This document shows positions 26,762 through 35,226 of a stretch of DNA of 64,000 bases, one piece after another (within the stretch, counting starts at the first letter, position 1; every line of letters starts with the position of its first letter). The notes under the pieces were generated by a model. That model had not been told where the DNA came from. It worked only from the letters and a program-made list of their open reading frames with translations, and ran no database searches. The stretch lies in the NCBI RefSeq assembly GCF_016625195.1, contig NZ_JACVUP010000001.1, positions 310,001-374,000 on the forward strand, read 5' to 3'. The stretch is from Erwinia sp. S63. Lineage in GTDB: Bacteria; Pseudomonadota; Gammaproteobacteria; Enterobacterales; Enterobacteriaceae. The position numbers were made by a program, and so were the translations under genes.

Positions 26762-26911
26762 AACTTTTCAAGCTTAAACACCCGCACACTCGTCGAAATA
26801 ACAAATCCGCCTTATTACTATTCCGCATAACACACCGTTTTTTATTATTTCCTGCAATGACGCCAACTTCATAACATGGATGAAACAGGGCAGGGAACAG
26901 GAGAAAAGGGT

Positions 26912-27871
26912 GTGAATTTCCAGCAACTTAAAATTATACGCGAAGCGTCTCGTTGCGAATTCAACCTGACAGAAGTGGCGAATACGTTGTTCACCTCGCA
27001 ATCCGGGGTGAGCCGCCATATTCGCGATCTGGAAGATGAACTCGGCGTCGAGATTTTTATCCGTCGTGGCAAGCGACTGTTAGGCATGACAGAACCGGGC
27101 AAGGCGCTGTTAACCATTGCTGAACGCATCCTGGATGAAGCTGGCAAAGTACGTCGCCTGGCGGATGTGTTTACCAATGAAACCAGCGGCGTGCTGACCA
27201 TTGCCACTACGCATACCCAGGCACGTTATAGCCTGCCGCGCGTGATAAAAGCATTTCGTCAGCTCTATCCCAATGTGCGTCTCGAACTCAATCAGGGATC
27301 GCCGCAGGAGATCGTGGCCATGTTGCTGGCGGGTGAAGCCGATATTGGTATTGCTTCCGAGCAGCTGGTGAATAATAGCAGTCTCGCGGCTTTCCCGTGG
27401 TTTAGCTGGCATCACTCGTTGTTAGTGCCGCATGACCATGAATTGCTGCAGCATCAGCCGGTGACGCTGGCCAGTTTGAGCCGCCATCCGCTGATCACTT
27501 ATCGTCAGGGCATCACCGGTCGTTCGCGAGTTGATCGTGCATTCCAGGCTGCGGGTATCAAGCCGGATATCGTGCTCAGCGCGCAGGACTCCGACGTGGT
27601 GAAAACCTATGTTGAGTTGGGACTCGGCGTTGGCATCCTGGCTGATCAGGCGTGCGACATCTATGAAGGTGAAGATTTGGTGAAAATCGACACCCATCAT
27701 CTGTTTGATGCCAACACCGTATGGCTAGGATTGAAGCGCGGCCAGTTGCAGCGCAATTACGTCTGGCAGTTCCTGGAACTGTGTAACGCCAATCTGTCGC
27801 TGGAAGAGATCAAGCGTCAGGCGCTTTCCTATGAAACGGAATCTGAACCCGCCATCGATTTCCAGATTTGA
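26912..27871 (+). CDS. cbl: LysR regulator Cbl (CysB-like)
   Basis: A 319-residue LysR regulator that in E. coli activates the ssu and tau sulfonate-use genes when sulfate is scarce. NFQQLKIIREASR at the start, LFTSQSGVSRHIRDLEDELG in the HTH, TIATTHTQARYSLP at 90-103 and NTVWLGLKRGQLQRNYVW near 280 match E. coli Cbl as remembered. The start is GTG at 26912, placed after AGGAGAAAAGGG; an in-frame ATG at 26876 lacks such a site and would add 12 residues foreign to the family. Nearby monooxygenase/transport clusters could be in its sulfur regulon. Confidence 0.95.
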   Translation: MNFQQLKIIREASRCEFNLTEVANTLFTSQSGVSRHIRDLEDELGVEIFIRRGKRLLGMTEPGKALLTIAERILDEAGKVRRLADVFTNETSGVLTIATTHTQARYSLPRVIKAFRQLYPNVRLELNQGSPQEIVAMLLAGEADIGIASEQLVNNSSLAAFPWFSWHHSLLVPHDHELLQHQPVTLASLSRHPLITYRQGITGRSRVDRAFQAAGIKPDIVLSAQDSDVVKTYVELGLGVGILADQACDIYEGEDLVKIDTHHLFDANTVWLGLKRGQLQRNYVWQFLELCNANLSLEEIKRQALSYETESEPAIDFQI

Positions 27872-27875
27872 TGCA

Positions 27876-27935
27876 GTGGTCGTCATAAATGGCGACCACA
27901 CATTTTCTGCAGGGTGCGCATTCCTGCGCGCCTGG
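27876..27935. repeat. REP-like element, family B copy 1
   Basis: Two hairpins in tandem: GGTCGTCATAAATGGCGACC (27878-27897) and GGTGCGCA ttcc TGCGCGCC (27913-27932). Related pairs occur at 29567-29612 and, inverted, at 38705-38774. Confidence 0.6.
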
Positions 27936-27979
27936 CCTCAAACCGTACGCGAATGGGTGAGGTTTTGTCGTGCAGCCAG

Positions 27980-27995
27980 CACAGCATAAAATTTC
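27980..27995 (+). repeat. 16-base motif shared with 43879-43894
   Basis: CACAGCATAAAATTTC occurs identically upstream of gabD and upstream of the acetyltransferase/hydantoinase operon. It may be a regulator site; its first half resembles the start of the Lrp consensus. Function unproven. Confidence 0.4.
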
Positions 27996-28101
27996 ATTTC
28001 CCGCCGCAAAACACACACCTGATAGGTTTCCACCCCTGAGAAAAACATCCTGCGCTGCTGCGCCACGTTACAGTGAAATGAACAGGATAAAGGGGATGAA
28101 G

Positions 28102-29559
28102 ATGTCGCGGATTCAATTACAAGATGCAGAACTGTTACGCCAGCAGGCGTTGTTTGGCGGGCGCTGGCAGGACGCGCACGCAGGGGCCACGCTGCCGGTG
28201 ATCGATCCCTCCACTCAGCAACAGATTGCCACCATTCCGGCACTGGGTGCGGCGGAAACCGAGCAGGCGATAGATTATGCCGAGTCGGTGCGTGCCAGCT
28301 GGGGCAAGACCCCGAACGCGTCACGCGCGGCACTGCTGGATAAATGGCATCAGCTGATTCTCGACAATGCTGACGATTTGGCGATTATCATGACCGCCGA
28401 GCAGGGCAAACCGCTGGCAGAGGCCAAAGGTGAGGTGTTATACGGCGCCAGCTTTGTGAAGTGGTTCGCTGAAGAAGCGCGCCGCATCTATGGCGATACC
28501 ATTCCGGCGCCGAGTGAAGATCGTCGTATTTTAGTATTGAAGCAGCCGGTGGGCGTGGCAGCAGCCATTACGCCGTGGAACTTCCCGATTGCGATGATCA
28601 CCCGCAAAGTGGCACCCGCGCTGGCCGCCGGTTGCCCGATCATCGTCAAACCTTCTGAACTGACGCCACTTTCGGCTCTGGCAGTGGCGGTGCTGGCAGA
28701 GCGGGCGGGCTTCCCCTCTGGCGTACTTCAGGTGCTTACTGGTTTACCTACCGAGATCGGCAGCACGCTGACCGCCAGCCGCACGGTGCGCAAAATCTCC
28801 TTTACCGGATCCACGCGCGTCGGCCAACTGCTGATGCAACAAAGTGCCGACAGCATTAAACGCCTTAGCCTGGAGCTGGGCGGTAATGCGCCACTGATCG
28901 TGTTTGATGATGCCGATCTGGATATCACCATTCCCGGCGTGATGGCGAGTAAGTTCCGCAATGCCGGCCAGACCTGCGTCTGCGCTAACCGTATTCTGGT
29001 ACAACGCGGCATCTATGAGCGCTTCAGCGAGAAATTGCTTGAAGCCGTAGCCACGCTCAAAGTGGGCGACGGCTTTGCACCGGGTAGCACCATCGGGCCG
29101 TTAATTAACGAACGCGCCGTCGAAAAAGTGAATAGCCATATCGATGATGCGCTTAGCCAGGGAGCGACCTTGCTGCGTGGCGGCATCAGTACACCTAACG
29201 GCACTTTTGTTGAGCCGACCATACTGGGCAATGTCACCAGTAGTATGCGTATCGCACATGAAGAAACCTTTGGCCCCGTGGCACCGCTGTTCGTCTTCGA
29301 TAGCGAAGAAGAGGCGATTCAAATGGCGAATGACACGCCGTACGGATTGGGCGCTTATTTCTTTACCGAGAATATACGTCGTGCCTGGCGCGTGGCGGAA
29401 TCATTAGAGTTTGGCATGGTCGGTTTTAATACCGGTGCGATTTCATTAGATGCCGCGCCTTTTGGCGGAATTAAATTATCCGGATTAGGGCGCGAAGGCT
29501 CGCGTTACGGAATTGAAGAGTACTTAGAGCAGAAAACGTTTCATATTGGCAGTTTATAA
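28102..29559 (+). CDS. gabD: NADP-type succinate-semialdehyde dehydrogenase
   Basis: A 485-residue aldehyde dehydrogenase that should oxidise succinate semialdehyde, the product of GABA transamination, to succinate. Family marks are ITPWNFPIAMITRKVAPALA near residue 155, FTGSTRVGQ near 235, the general-base region LELGGNAP near 258 and catalytic Cys292 in NAGQTCVCANR. Similarity to E. coli GabD extends throughout. ATG 28102 has AGGGG at proper spacing; ATG 28096 is too near it. It follows cbl and precedes another dehydrogenase driven by its own promoter. The GABA-type aminotransferase needed upstream in the pathway lies 12 kb away at 41821. Confidence 0.92.
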   Translation: MSRIQLQDAELLRQQALFGGRWQDAHAGATLPVIDPSTQQQIATIPALGAAETEQAIDYAESVRASWGKTPNASRAALLDKWHQLILDNADDLAIIMTAEQGKPLAEAKGEVLYGASFVKWFAEEARRIYGDTIPAPSEDRRILVLKQPVGVAAAITPWNFPIAMITRKVAPALAAGCPIIVKPSELTPLSALAVAVLAERAGFPSGVLQVLTGLPTEIGSTLTASRTVRKISFTGSTRVGQLLMQQSADSIKRLSLELGGNAPLIVFDDADLDITIPGVMASKFRNAGQTCVCANRILVQRGIYERFSEKLLEAVATLKVGDGFAPGSTIGPLINERAVEKVNSHIDDALSQGATLLRGGISTPNGTFVEPTILGNVTSSMRIAHEETFGPVAPLFVFDSEEEAIQMANDTPYGLGAYFFTENIRRAWRVAESLEFGMVGFNTGAISLDAAPFGGIKLSGLGREGSRYGIEEYLEQKTFHIGSL

Positions 29560-29566
29560 ATATCTA

Positions 29567-29612
29567 TCACCCTTAATGGTGACACCACAGTAGAGTGCGC
29601 ATTATACGCACT
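29567..29612. repeat. REP-like element, family B copy 2 (degenerate)
   Basis: TCACC cttaat GGTGA (29567-29582) followed by AGTGCG cattata CGCACT (29594-29612), the same two-hairpin layout as at 27876-27935. Confidence 0.5.
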
Positions 29613-29618
29613 GGATTT

Positions 29619-29657
29619 AAAACAGCGTCGGTCGCCTTAGGTGATCGGCGCTGTTTT
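29619..29657 (+). terminator. Probable terminator after gabD
   Basis: AAAACAGCG pairs with CGCTGTTTT across 21 bases, and further T-rich sequence (GTTTTG) follows. Confidence 0.6.
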
Positions 29658-29689
29658 GTTTTGTGCGCTATGTCATGCTTTTCTCACCA

Positions 29690-29737
29690 GTCACCGTTTT
29701 AGTGCAAGTTTCATGCGAGCTGCACCGTCGCGATGCA
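29690..29737. promoter_or_regulatory. Pair of NtrC-type sites
   Basis: TGCACCGTCGCGATGCA (29721-29737) and, on the minus strand, TGCACTAAAACGGTGAC (29690-29706) both approach the glnA NtrC site TGCACTAAAATGGTGCA. They lie about 120-165 bases before the sigma-54 promoter, in keeping with an enhancer. Confidence 0.75.
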
Positions 29738-29856
29738 CGAATTTTGTGAAGTAAATCATCTGTTTATTCCTTCGGCAATTCCGCAAAATTTCCCTCTTCA
29801 ATACGGCAGAAAATTTTTTTGGGCTGTTTTTTACGCATTTTAATTTTTCACCGGGC

Positions 29857-29872
29857 TGGCATACTTTCTGCA
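29857..29872 (+). promoter_or_regulatory. Sigma-54 promoter of the aldehyde dehydrogenase operon
   Basis: TGGCATACTTTCTGCA has GG and GC at the required 11-base spacing and keeps TGGCA and TGCA; only the first T of TTGCA is changed. With the upstream NtrC-type sites it marks a nitrogen-limitation promoter. Confidence 0.78.
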
Positions 29873-29956
29873 TTAGCTTATTAACGTGACAGATAAATGT
29901 GGTGCAAATCGTTAATTGGCGCACATGTGATGGGTGTAACAAATAAGGAATTTTCC

Positions 29957-31426
29957 ATGTTAAGTTTCGACCCTGAAAAAGTTTCTCTTCCTGCTGGCCA
30001 TTATATTGGTGGTCAACATGTCACCACCCAAGGGGCGCGTTTCGCGGTGAAACGTCCGTCTGATGGCAAAGTCTATGCCGAGCTGAGCGAAGCGCAGGCG
30101 ACAGATGTTGATCACGCCGTCACGCTCGCACATCAGGCACTGAAAACCAGCGGCTGGCGCAGTTGCCCACCGCGTCAACGTGGCAAAGTGTTACGCCGTT
30201 GGGCCGATCTGATTGAAAGCGATCCGTTGCTGGCTCAGCTTGAAGCGCTGGGATCGACGCGCCCAATTAGCGATGTGGTACAGCATGAAATTCCGTTCAC
30301 TGCTGAGGCGATTCGTTTCTACGCGGAATGCGCAGACAAATACAGCGGCGACCTGTTCCCAACACAAGAAAGCAGCCTCGGCATGCTGATTTCGGAGCCG
30401 TACGGCGTGATTGGCGCTATTACCCCGTGGAATTTTCCGCTGTCGATGGCCTCATGGAAATGCGGCCCGGCGCTGGCAGCAGGAAATGCGGTAGTGCTCA
30501 AGCCGTCCGAACTGACCCCTTTCTCTACCGTACGCATGGCGGAGCTGGCCGTGCAGGCGGGATTACCCGCCGGCATCCTGAATATTGTGCAGGGCAGTGG
30601 CGCAGTGACCGGCAGCGCGCTGGTGACACATCCGCTGGTGCGCAAAGTCTCGTTCACCGGTTCAACCGCCACTGGCGCACGCATCATGAGTGATGCGGCA
30701 CAGCACGGCATGAAGCCGGTGACACTGGAACTGGGCGGTAAAAGCCCACAGCTGGTATTCGATGATGCAGGCGATATCGATGTACTGGCTCAGCGCATTC
30801 TGCGCGGCTTTACCGCCAACGGCGGTCAGGCGTGCGTGGCAGGTACTCGTTTGATCGTGCAACGCGGCATTGCACAACCACTGCTGGATCGCCTGGTGGC
30901 GCTGTGCCAGCAGCCGCAGCCGGGGGTGACCTGGCAGGACAGCAGCCGCTATGCGCCGTTGATTGATGAGCGTCAGGGTAACAAGGTGGCGTCGGTGATC
31001 GCCGAAGCCAAAGCGCAGGGCGCAGAAGTGTTGGTGGGCGGCGAACGTTTTGCGGATACCGCCGAAGGCTGGTTCTGGCAGCCGACCTTACTGTGCGGCG
31101 TGGCGGCAGATAACCCGGCGGTACAGCAGGAGATCTTCGGCCCGGTGCTGACCGTGCAGGAGTTCGATAGCGAAGAAGAGGGCTTAGCATTGGCGGCGCA
31201 CGACACCTATGGTTTGTGTGCCGGTGTACACACGCTAAGCCTGCCACGCGCTATGCGGGCGATGCGTGCTATCGAATCCGGTACTGTATGGATCAACCGC
31301 TACGGTCGATCCGGTGATTTCATTATTCCTACTGGAGGCTTTCTTGGCTCCGGTATTGGCAAGGATCTGGGACGTCAGGCCTTTCAGGCCTGTCAGCGCC
31401 AGAAAAGTGTACTAATCGATTTCTAA
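29957..31426 (+). CDS. Aldehyde dehydrogenase family protein
   Basis: A 489-residue NAD(P)-dependent dehydrogenase, probably for an aminoaldehyde or semialdehyde made by the FAD oxidase two genes on. ITPWNFPLSMASWKCGPALA lies near residue 155, FTGSTATG near 233, LELGGKSPQ near 258 and catalytic Cys293 in NGGQACVAGT. AAGGA precedes the ATG at 29957; earlier in-frame starts lie between the sigma-54 promoter and the gene without ribosome sites. It starts a compact operon with HAD and FAD-oxidase genes. PuuC-like activity on gamma-glutamyl-aminobutyraldehyde is one possibility. Confidence 0.9.
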   Translation: MLSFDPEKVSLPAGHYIGGQHVTTQGARFAVKRPSDGKVYAELSEAQATDVDHAVTLAHQALKTSGWRSCPPRQRGKVLRRWADLIESDPLLAQLEALGSTRPISDVVQHEIPFTAEAIRFYAECADKYSGDLFPTQESSLGMLISEPYGVIGAITPWNFPLSMASWKCGPALAAGNAVVLKPSELTPFSTVRMAELAVQAGLPAGILNIVQGSGAVTGSALVTHPLVRKVSFTGSTATGARIMSDAAQHGMKPVTLELGGKSPQLVFDDAGDIDVLAQRILRGFTANGGQACVAGTRLIVQRGIAQPLLDRLVALCQQPQPGVTWQDSSRYAPLIDERQGNKVASVIAEAKAQGAEVLVGGERFADTAEGWFWQPTLLCGVAADNPAVQQEIFGPVLTVQEFDSEEEGLALAAHDTYGLCAGVHTLSLPRAMRAMRAIESGTVWINRYGRSGDFIIPTGGFLGSGIGKDLGRQAFQACQRQKSVLIDF

Positions 31427-31458
31427 ATTCACGTATCAGACAACGACGAGGTCGCGTC

Positions 31459-32127
31459 ATGGCACTGTTTAAACCGAAATTCATCACCTTTGATTGCTAC
31501 GGCACCCTGATCAACTTTGACATGGCAGGTGCAGCACAGCGCTGTTTTCACGACCGCGTGTCTCCGCACCAGATGCAGGCATTCACCACCGACTTCTCCA
31601 ACTACCGTCGCGATGAAGTGCTGGGCGCATGGAAGCCCTACTACGATGTGGTTAGCGACGCGATTCAGCGCACCTGTAAAAAATGGGGCATACAGTGGAG
31701 CAAAGCCGATAGCGACTTTATCTACACCGACTGCGCCACCTGGGGACCGCACCCAGACGTGCCAGTGGGTCTCGCCAAAGTGGCGAAAGAGTTCCCACTG
31801 GTGCTGCTCACCAACTCAATGAACGATTTGATTCCCCATCACGTGCCACGTCTTGGTGCGCCGATCCACATGACCATTACCGCCGAAGAAGTTGGGGCGT
31901 ATAAGCCGCAGATGAAGGGCTTTGAATACATGCTGGATAAGCTCAACTGCGGCCCGGAAGAGATTCTGCATGTCTCCTCCAGCCTGCGTTATGACCTGAT
32001 GACCTGCTACGACATGGGCATCAAAAACAAAGTGTGGGTCAATCGTGGCCATGATCCGGCCAACCCGGCGTACCAATACACCGAGATTAAAGACATCGGC
32101 GGTCTGCCCGCTGTCGTTGGACTCTAA
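31459..32127 (+). CDS. HAD-superfamily type II haloacid dehalogenase-like hydrolase
   Basis: A 222-residue HAD hydrolase. Motif I is FDCYGTL with nucleophile Asp12, motif II LLTNS near residue 120, the motif III lysine lies in GAYKPQ near 152, and the final motif reads HVSSSLRYDLMTCYDMG near 175. The annotation type II dehalogenase is by likeness; members found beside FAD amine oxidases and aldehyde dehydrogenases need not act on halogenated acids. Its place between the two oxidative enzymes (32 bases from one, 14 from the other) implies a role in the same pathway, possibly on an acidic intermediate. Confidence 0.88.
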   Translation: MALFKPKFITFDCYGTLINFDMAGAAQRCFHDRVSPHQMQAFTTDFSNYRRDEVLGAWKPYYDVVSDAIQRTCKKWGIQWSKADSDFIYTDCATWGPHPDVPVGLAKVAKEFPLVLLTNSMNDLIPHHVPRLGAPIHMTITAEEVGAYKPQMKGFEYMLDKLNCGPEEILHVSSSLRYDLMTCYDMGIKNKVWVNRGHDPANPAYQYTEIKDIGGLPAVVGL

Positions 32128-32141
32128 GCCCGGAGGCGGCG

Positions 32142-33419
32142 ATGAAACTCGAATCATTCTGGCAAGCCACCGCACCGGCGTTTACCGGCGCAGCGAGTGG
32201 AGCACTGCCGTCGGTGGCCGACGTGGTGGTGATTGGCGGCGGTTTTACCGGCATCTCAACCGCACTAAATCTCGCACGACAGGGCATCAACGTGGTGGTA
32301 CTGGAAAGTGGCAACGTGATGAGCCAGGCCTCTGCACGCAACGGCGGGCACTGCAATACCGGCGTGTCGCAAAACTTTGCTTCGCTGGTGGCCAGCCAGG
32401 GAATCGAGCAAGCCAGCCGCTTCTATCGTGCTTTTGACGACGCCGTGAGTTACGTCCAGCAGTTGGTGCGTGAAGAGCAGATTGATTGCGATTTTCGTCT
32501 GTGCGGCAAGCTCAAACTCGCCAGTAAAGCGTCGCATTTCCCCGGCCTGCGCAGTGCATGGCAGCTGATGCGTGACACGGTGGATCCGGAAATCGAGTTG
32601 ATCAGCAAAGATGAGATTCGCCGTGAAGTCGGCAGCGATGCCTTCCACGGTGGCTTACTGCAAAAACGCGGTGGCCAGATGCACATGGGCAAATTCGGTG
32701 TTGGCCTCGCCAATGCGGCGGCCCGAGCGGGCGCGAAAATCTTTCCGCATCACGCGGTGACCGGCTTGACGCGTCTGGATGGCTACCGTCATCGCGTCAC
32801 CACCGCGCAGGGCGAGATCATCGCAGACAAAGTGATGATGGCCACTGGCGTGTCGAATGAAGGACCGTTCCCGTGGTTCCAACGCCGTATCGTGCCGGTG
32901 GGCAGCTTTATCGTCGTCACTGAACCACTGGGTGATGCGCTGATTGAACAAGTGCTGCCTAAAGATCGCACCTATGTGACATCGCTGAATATCGGCAACT
33001 ACTTCCGCACCACTGCCGATCGTCGTCTGGTGTTTGGTGGGCGTGCACGCTTCGCGGTGAGCAATCCAACCTCGGATTCGCGCAGTGGCGACGTGTTACG
33101 TGCGGCGATGACCGCACTGTTCCCACAATTCGGCAAATCGCGCATCGATTACTGCTGGGGCGGCATGGTGGATATGACGTCCGATCGCCTGCCCCATGCG
33201 GGTGAGCACGATGGCGTGTTCTATTCGCTGGGTTACAGCGGTCATGGCACGCAGATGTCGGTGTGGATGGGGCGGGTGATGGCAGATTTACTGGCAGAGA
33301 AACGTAACGAAAACCCCTGGCAGCGCGACGCATGGCCTGCACTGCCCGGTTACCACGGGAAACCCTGGTTTTTGCCTCTCGCGGGGCTGTATTACAAGGC
33401 TAAGGATCGGCTCTCCTGA
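32142..33419 (+). CDS. FAD-dependent amine oxidoreductase (DAO family, PuuB-like)
   Basis: A 425-residue flavoprotein of the D-amino acid oxidase fold. The dinucleotide-binding motif VVVIGGGFTGISTALNLARQ begins near residue 28, followed by the ASARNGGHCNTG loop near 65, as in gamma-glutamylputrescine oxidase; WGGMVDMTSDRLPHAG and YSLGYSGHGTQMSVWMG near 350-370 are the C-terminal FAD contacts. It should oxidise a secondary or primary amine to the imine and release an aldehyde. It ends the operon with the aldehyde dehydrogenase, which would take up that aldehyde. Confidence 0.9.
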   Translation: MKLESFWQATAPAFTGAASGALPSVADVVVIGGGFTGISTALNLARQGINVVVLESGNVMSQASARNGGHCNTGVSQNFASLVASQGIEQASRFYRAFDDAVSYVQQLVREEQIDCDFRLCGKLKLASKASHFPGLRSAWQLMRDTVDPEIELISKDEIRREVGSDAFHGGLLQKRGGQMHMGKFGVGLANAAARAGAKIFPHHAVTGLTRLDGYRHRVTTAQGEIIADKVMMATGVSNEGPFPWFQRRIVPVGSFIVVTEPLGDALIEQVLPKDRTYVTSLNIGNYFRTTADRRLVFGGRARFAVSNPTSDSRSGDVLRAAMTALFPQFGKSRIDYCWGGMVDMTSDRLPHAGEHDGVFYSLGYSGHGTQMSVWMGRVMADLLAEKRNENPWQRDAWPALPGYHGKPWFLPLAGLYYKAKDRLS

Positions 33420-33438
33420 TCATTGGCTGCGCCCAAAA

Positions 33439-33528
33439 GCGCGATAAATCGCGCCGCTACGTAAGGGTGCGACATCTTCGGCAGATGTGTGTAAACGCGC
33501 ATTACCGTAGCGGCGCAATTTATTGCGC
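33439..33528. repeat. REP/MITE-like composite palindromic element, copy 2 of family A
   Basis: The left arm (33439-33461, beginning GCGCGATAAATCGCGCCGCT) and the reverse complement of the right arm (33506-33528) agree at 21 of 23 positions. An inner hairpin ACATCT / AGATGT lies at 33472-33488. It shares terminal arms with 11783-11943. It occupies half of the gap before the transporter operon. Confidence 0.78.
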
Positions 33529-33598
33529 ATTGCCTCAGGTCGCACGGAACCAGTGATGATTTTCGAAACAAACAACTTTTCATATTGAGGGTGTGCAG

Positions 33599-35203
33599 AT
33601 GAGTAAATTCGATAAAGAGTCTGACGCTGTGAATCCGGCCCTGACACGCATGCTGACCGAAGGGTCAATGTCACGTCGTGGCCTGATGAAGTTGTTGTCT
33701 GCCGGTGCGGTAATGAGCAGCGGCTTGATAGGTTTTCCGCAGATGAGTTTTGCGGCTGAAACACCGGTGAAAGGCGGCAAACTGCGCGCTGCCATGTCCA
33801 ACGCCTCGGCGACCGATACGCTTGACCCGGCGAAAGGGAATAACAGCGGTGACTACACCCGTCAGTTTATGGTTTACAGCGGTTTAACTGAACTGGACAA
33901 AAGCCTGGCCGTGCAGCCGGCGCTGGCTGAATCCATTGAATCGAGCGATGGCATCACCTGGCAGATTAAGTTGCGCAAAGGGGTCACCTTCCATGACGGA
34001 AAACCGTTAACGGCGAAAGATGTAATCTACTCACTTAGCCGCCACAAAGATCCGGCAGTTGCCTCAAATGCTTTCAAACTGGCCGATCAATTTAAAACCT
34101 TTACCGCCGTTAATGATAACGAAGTGACGCTCGAACTGAGCAGTGCCAACTTCGATGTGCCTTACATGCTGGCAAGCGCGCCGTTCCTGATTGTGCAGGA
34201 TGGCACCAAAGACTTCAGCAAAGGTATCGGCACCGGGCCATTCAAGCTAAAAGAGTTCACACCGGGCGTGCGCTCGGTCGGCGTGAAAAACCCGAACTAC
34301 TACAAAACGGGCCTGCCGCATCTGGATGAGATTGAATTACTGGGTGTCACCGATCAGGCCGCGCGTGTGAACGCCCTGATGTCAGGCGATCTGCATATTG
34401 TCTCAACGTTGAGTGCCGCCGACTGTAATCGCATTAAAGCCACCTCGGATTTTGCCGTGCTGGAGAGTAAGTCAGGTATGTATACCAACCTGATCATCCG
34501 CACTGATATGAAGCCAGGCAGCAACGAAGATTTCGTGCTGGCGATGAAGTATTTGCAACCGCGCGACATTGTGGTGAAAACCGTGCTGCAGGGCTATGGG
34601 GATGTGAGCAACGATACGCCAGTCCCGCCATGGCACCCGCTGTACAACGCCGATCTCAAACCGCGTCCGTTAGATGCGGAGAAAGCCAAATTCCATATTG
34701 AGAAGGCAGGCATGAAAGGCGCAACGGTTGAGATTATCACCACGCCAAATATTGAAGGTTCGGTTGAAGGGGGACAGCTGATCCAGCAGGTATCGCGCAA
34801 CACGGGCCTGAACATCAAAGTGCGCCGTGTGCCCTATGATGGCTACTGGTCAACGCACTGGACTAAAGATCCTGTGGGCTATGGTTCGATTAACCCACGT
34901 CCGACACTCGACATGCTGTTCTCACAGTTCTATCTCTCCACTGCATCAAACAATGAATCCGGCTGGAAAAATGCCCAGTTCGATCAGCTGGTGGTCGCTG
35001 CACGTGGTGAGCGCGACCAGGCGCAGCGCAAGCAGATGTACGGTGACATGCAGAAGCTGATTTACGATCACTGCGGCACCATCATCCCGACCTTTATCAG
35101 CTCGACAGATGGTTACAGCAAGAAAGTGGGCGGCGTTGAAGCCTGGCCAAGCGGCATGATGATGGGTTACCGCTTCCATGAGTTCGCCTGGCTCAAAGCC
35201 TGA
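33599..35203 (+). CDS. Dipeptide-type ABC transporter substrate-binding protein with Tat signal
   Basis: A 534-residue periplasmic binding protein of the DppA/OppA family (SBP_bac_5). The N-terminus carries a twin-arginine motif, MSRRGLMKLLSAGAVMSSG near residue 25, ending SFA-AE near 53, so export in folded form is predicted. The body shows LAESIESSDGITWQIKLRKG, VTFHDGKPLTAKDVIYSLSR near 130 and the usual C-terminal hinge region. GAGG lies eight bases before ATG 33599; a GTG six bases earlier is less likely. It heads a five-component importer. Binding of acylated amines or small peptides is plausible from the adjoining catabolic genes. Confidence 0.9.
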   Translation: MSKFDKESDAVNPALTRMLTEGSMSRRGLMKLLSAGAVMSSGLIGFPQMSFAAETPVKGGKLRAAMSNASATDTLDPAKGNNSGDYTRQFMVYSGLTELDKSLAVQPALAESIESSDGITWQIKLRKGVTFHDGKPLTAKDVIYSLSRHKDPAVASNAFKLADQFKTFTAVNDNEVTLELSSANFDVPYMLASAPFLIVQDGTKDFSKGIGTGPFKLKEFTPGVRSVGVKNPNYYKTGLPHLDEIELLGVTDQAARVNALMSGDLHIVSTLSAADCNRIKATSDFAVLESKSGMYTNLIIRTDMKPGSNEDFVLAMKYLQPRDIVVKTVLQGYGDVSNDTPVPPWHPLYNADLKPRPLDAEKAKFHIEKAGMKGATVEIITTPNIEGSVEGGQLIQQVSRNTGLNIKVRRVPYDGYWSTHWTKDPVGYGSINPRPTLDMLFSQFYLSTASNNESGWKNAQFDQLVVAARGERDQAQRKQMYGDMQKLIYDHCGTIIPTFISSTDGYSKKVGGVEAWPSGMMMGYRFHEFAWLKA

Positions 35204-35226
35204 TTGATATCCAGAGGAGATCGCCG

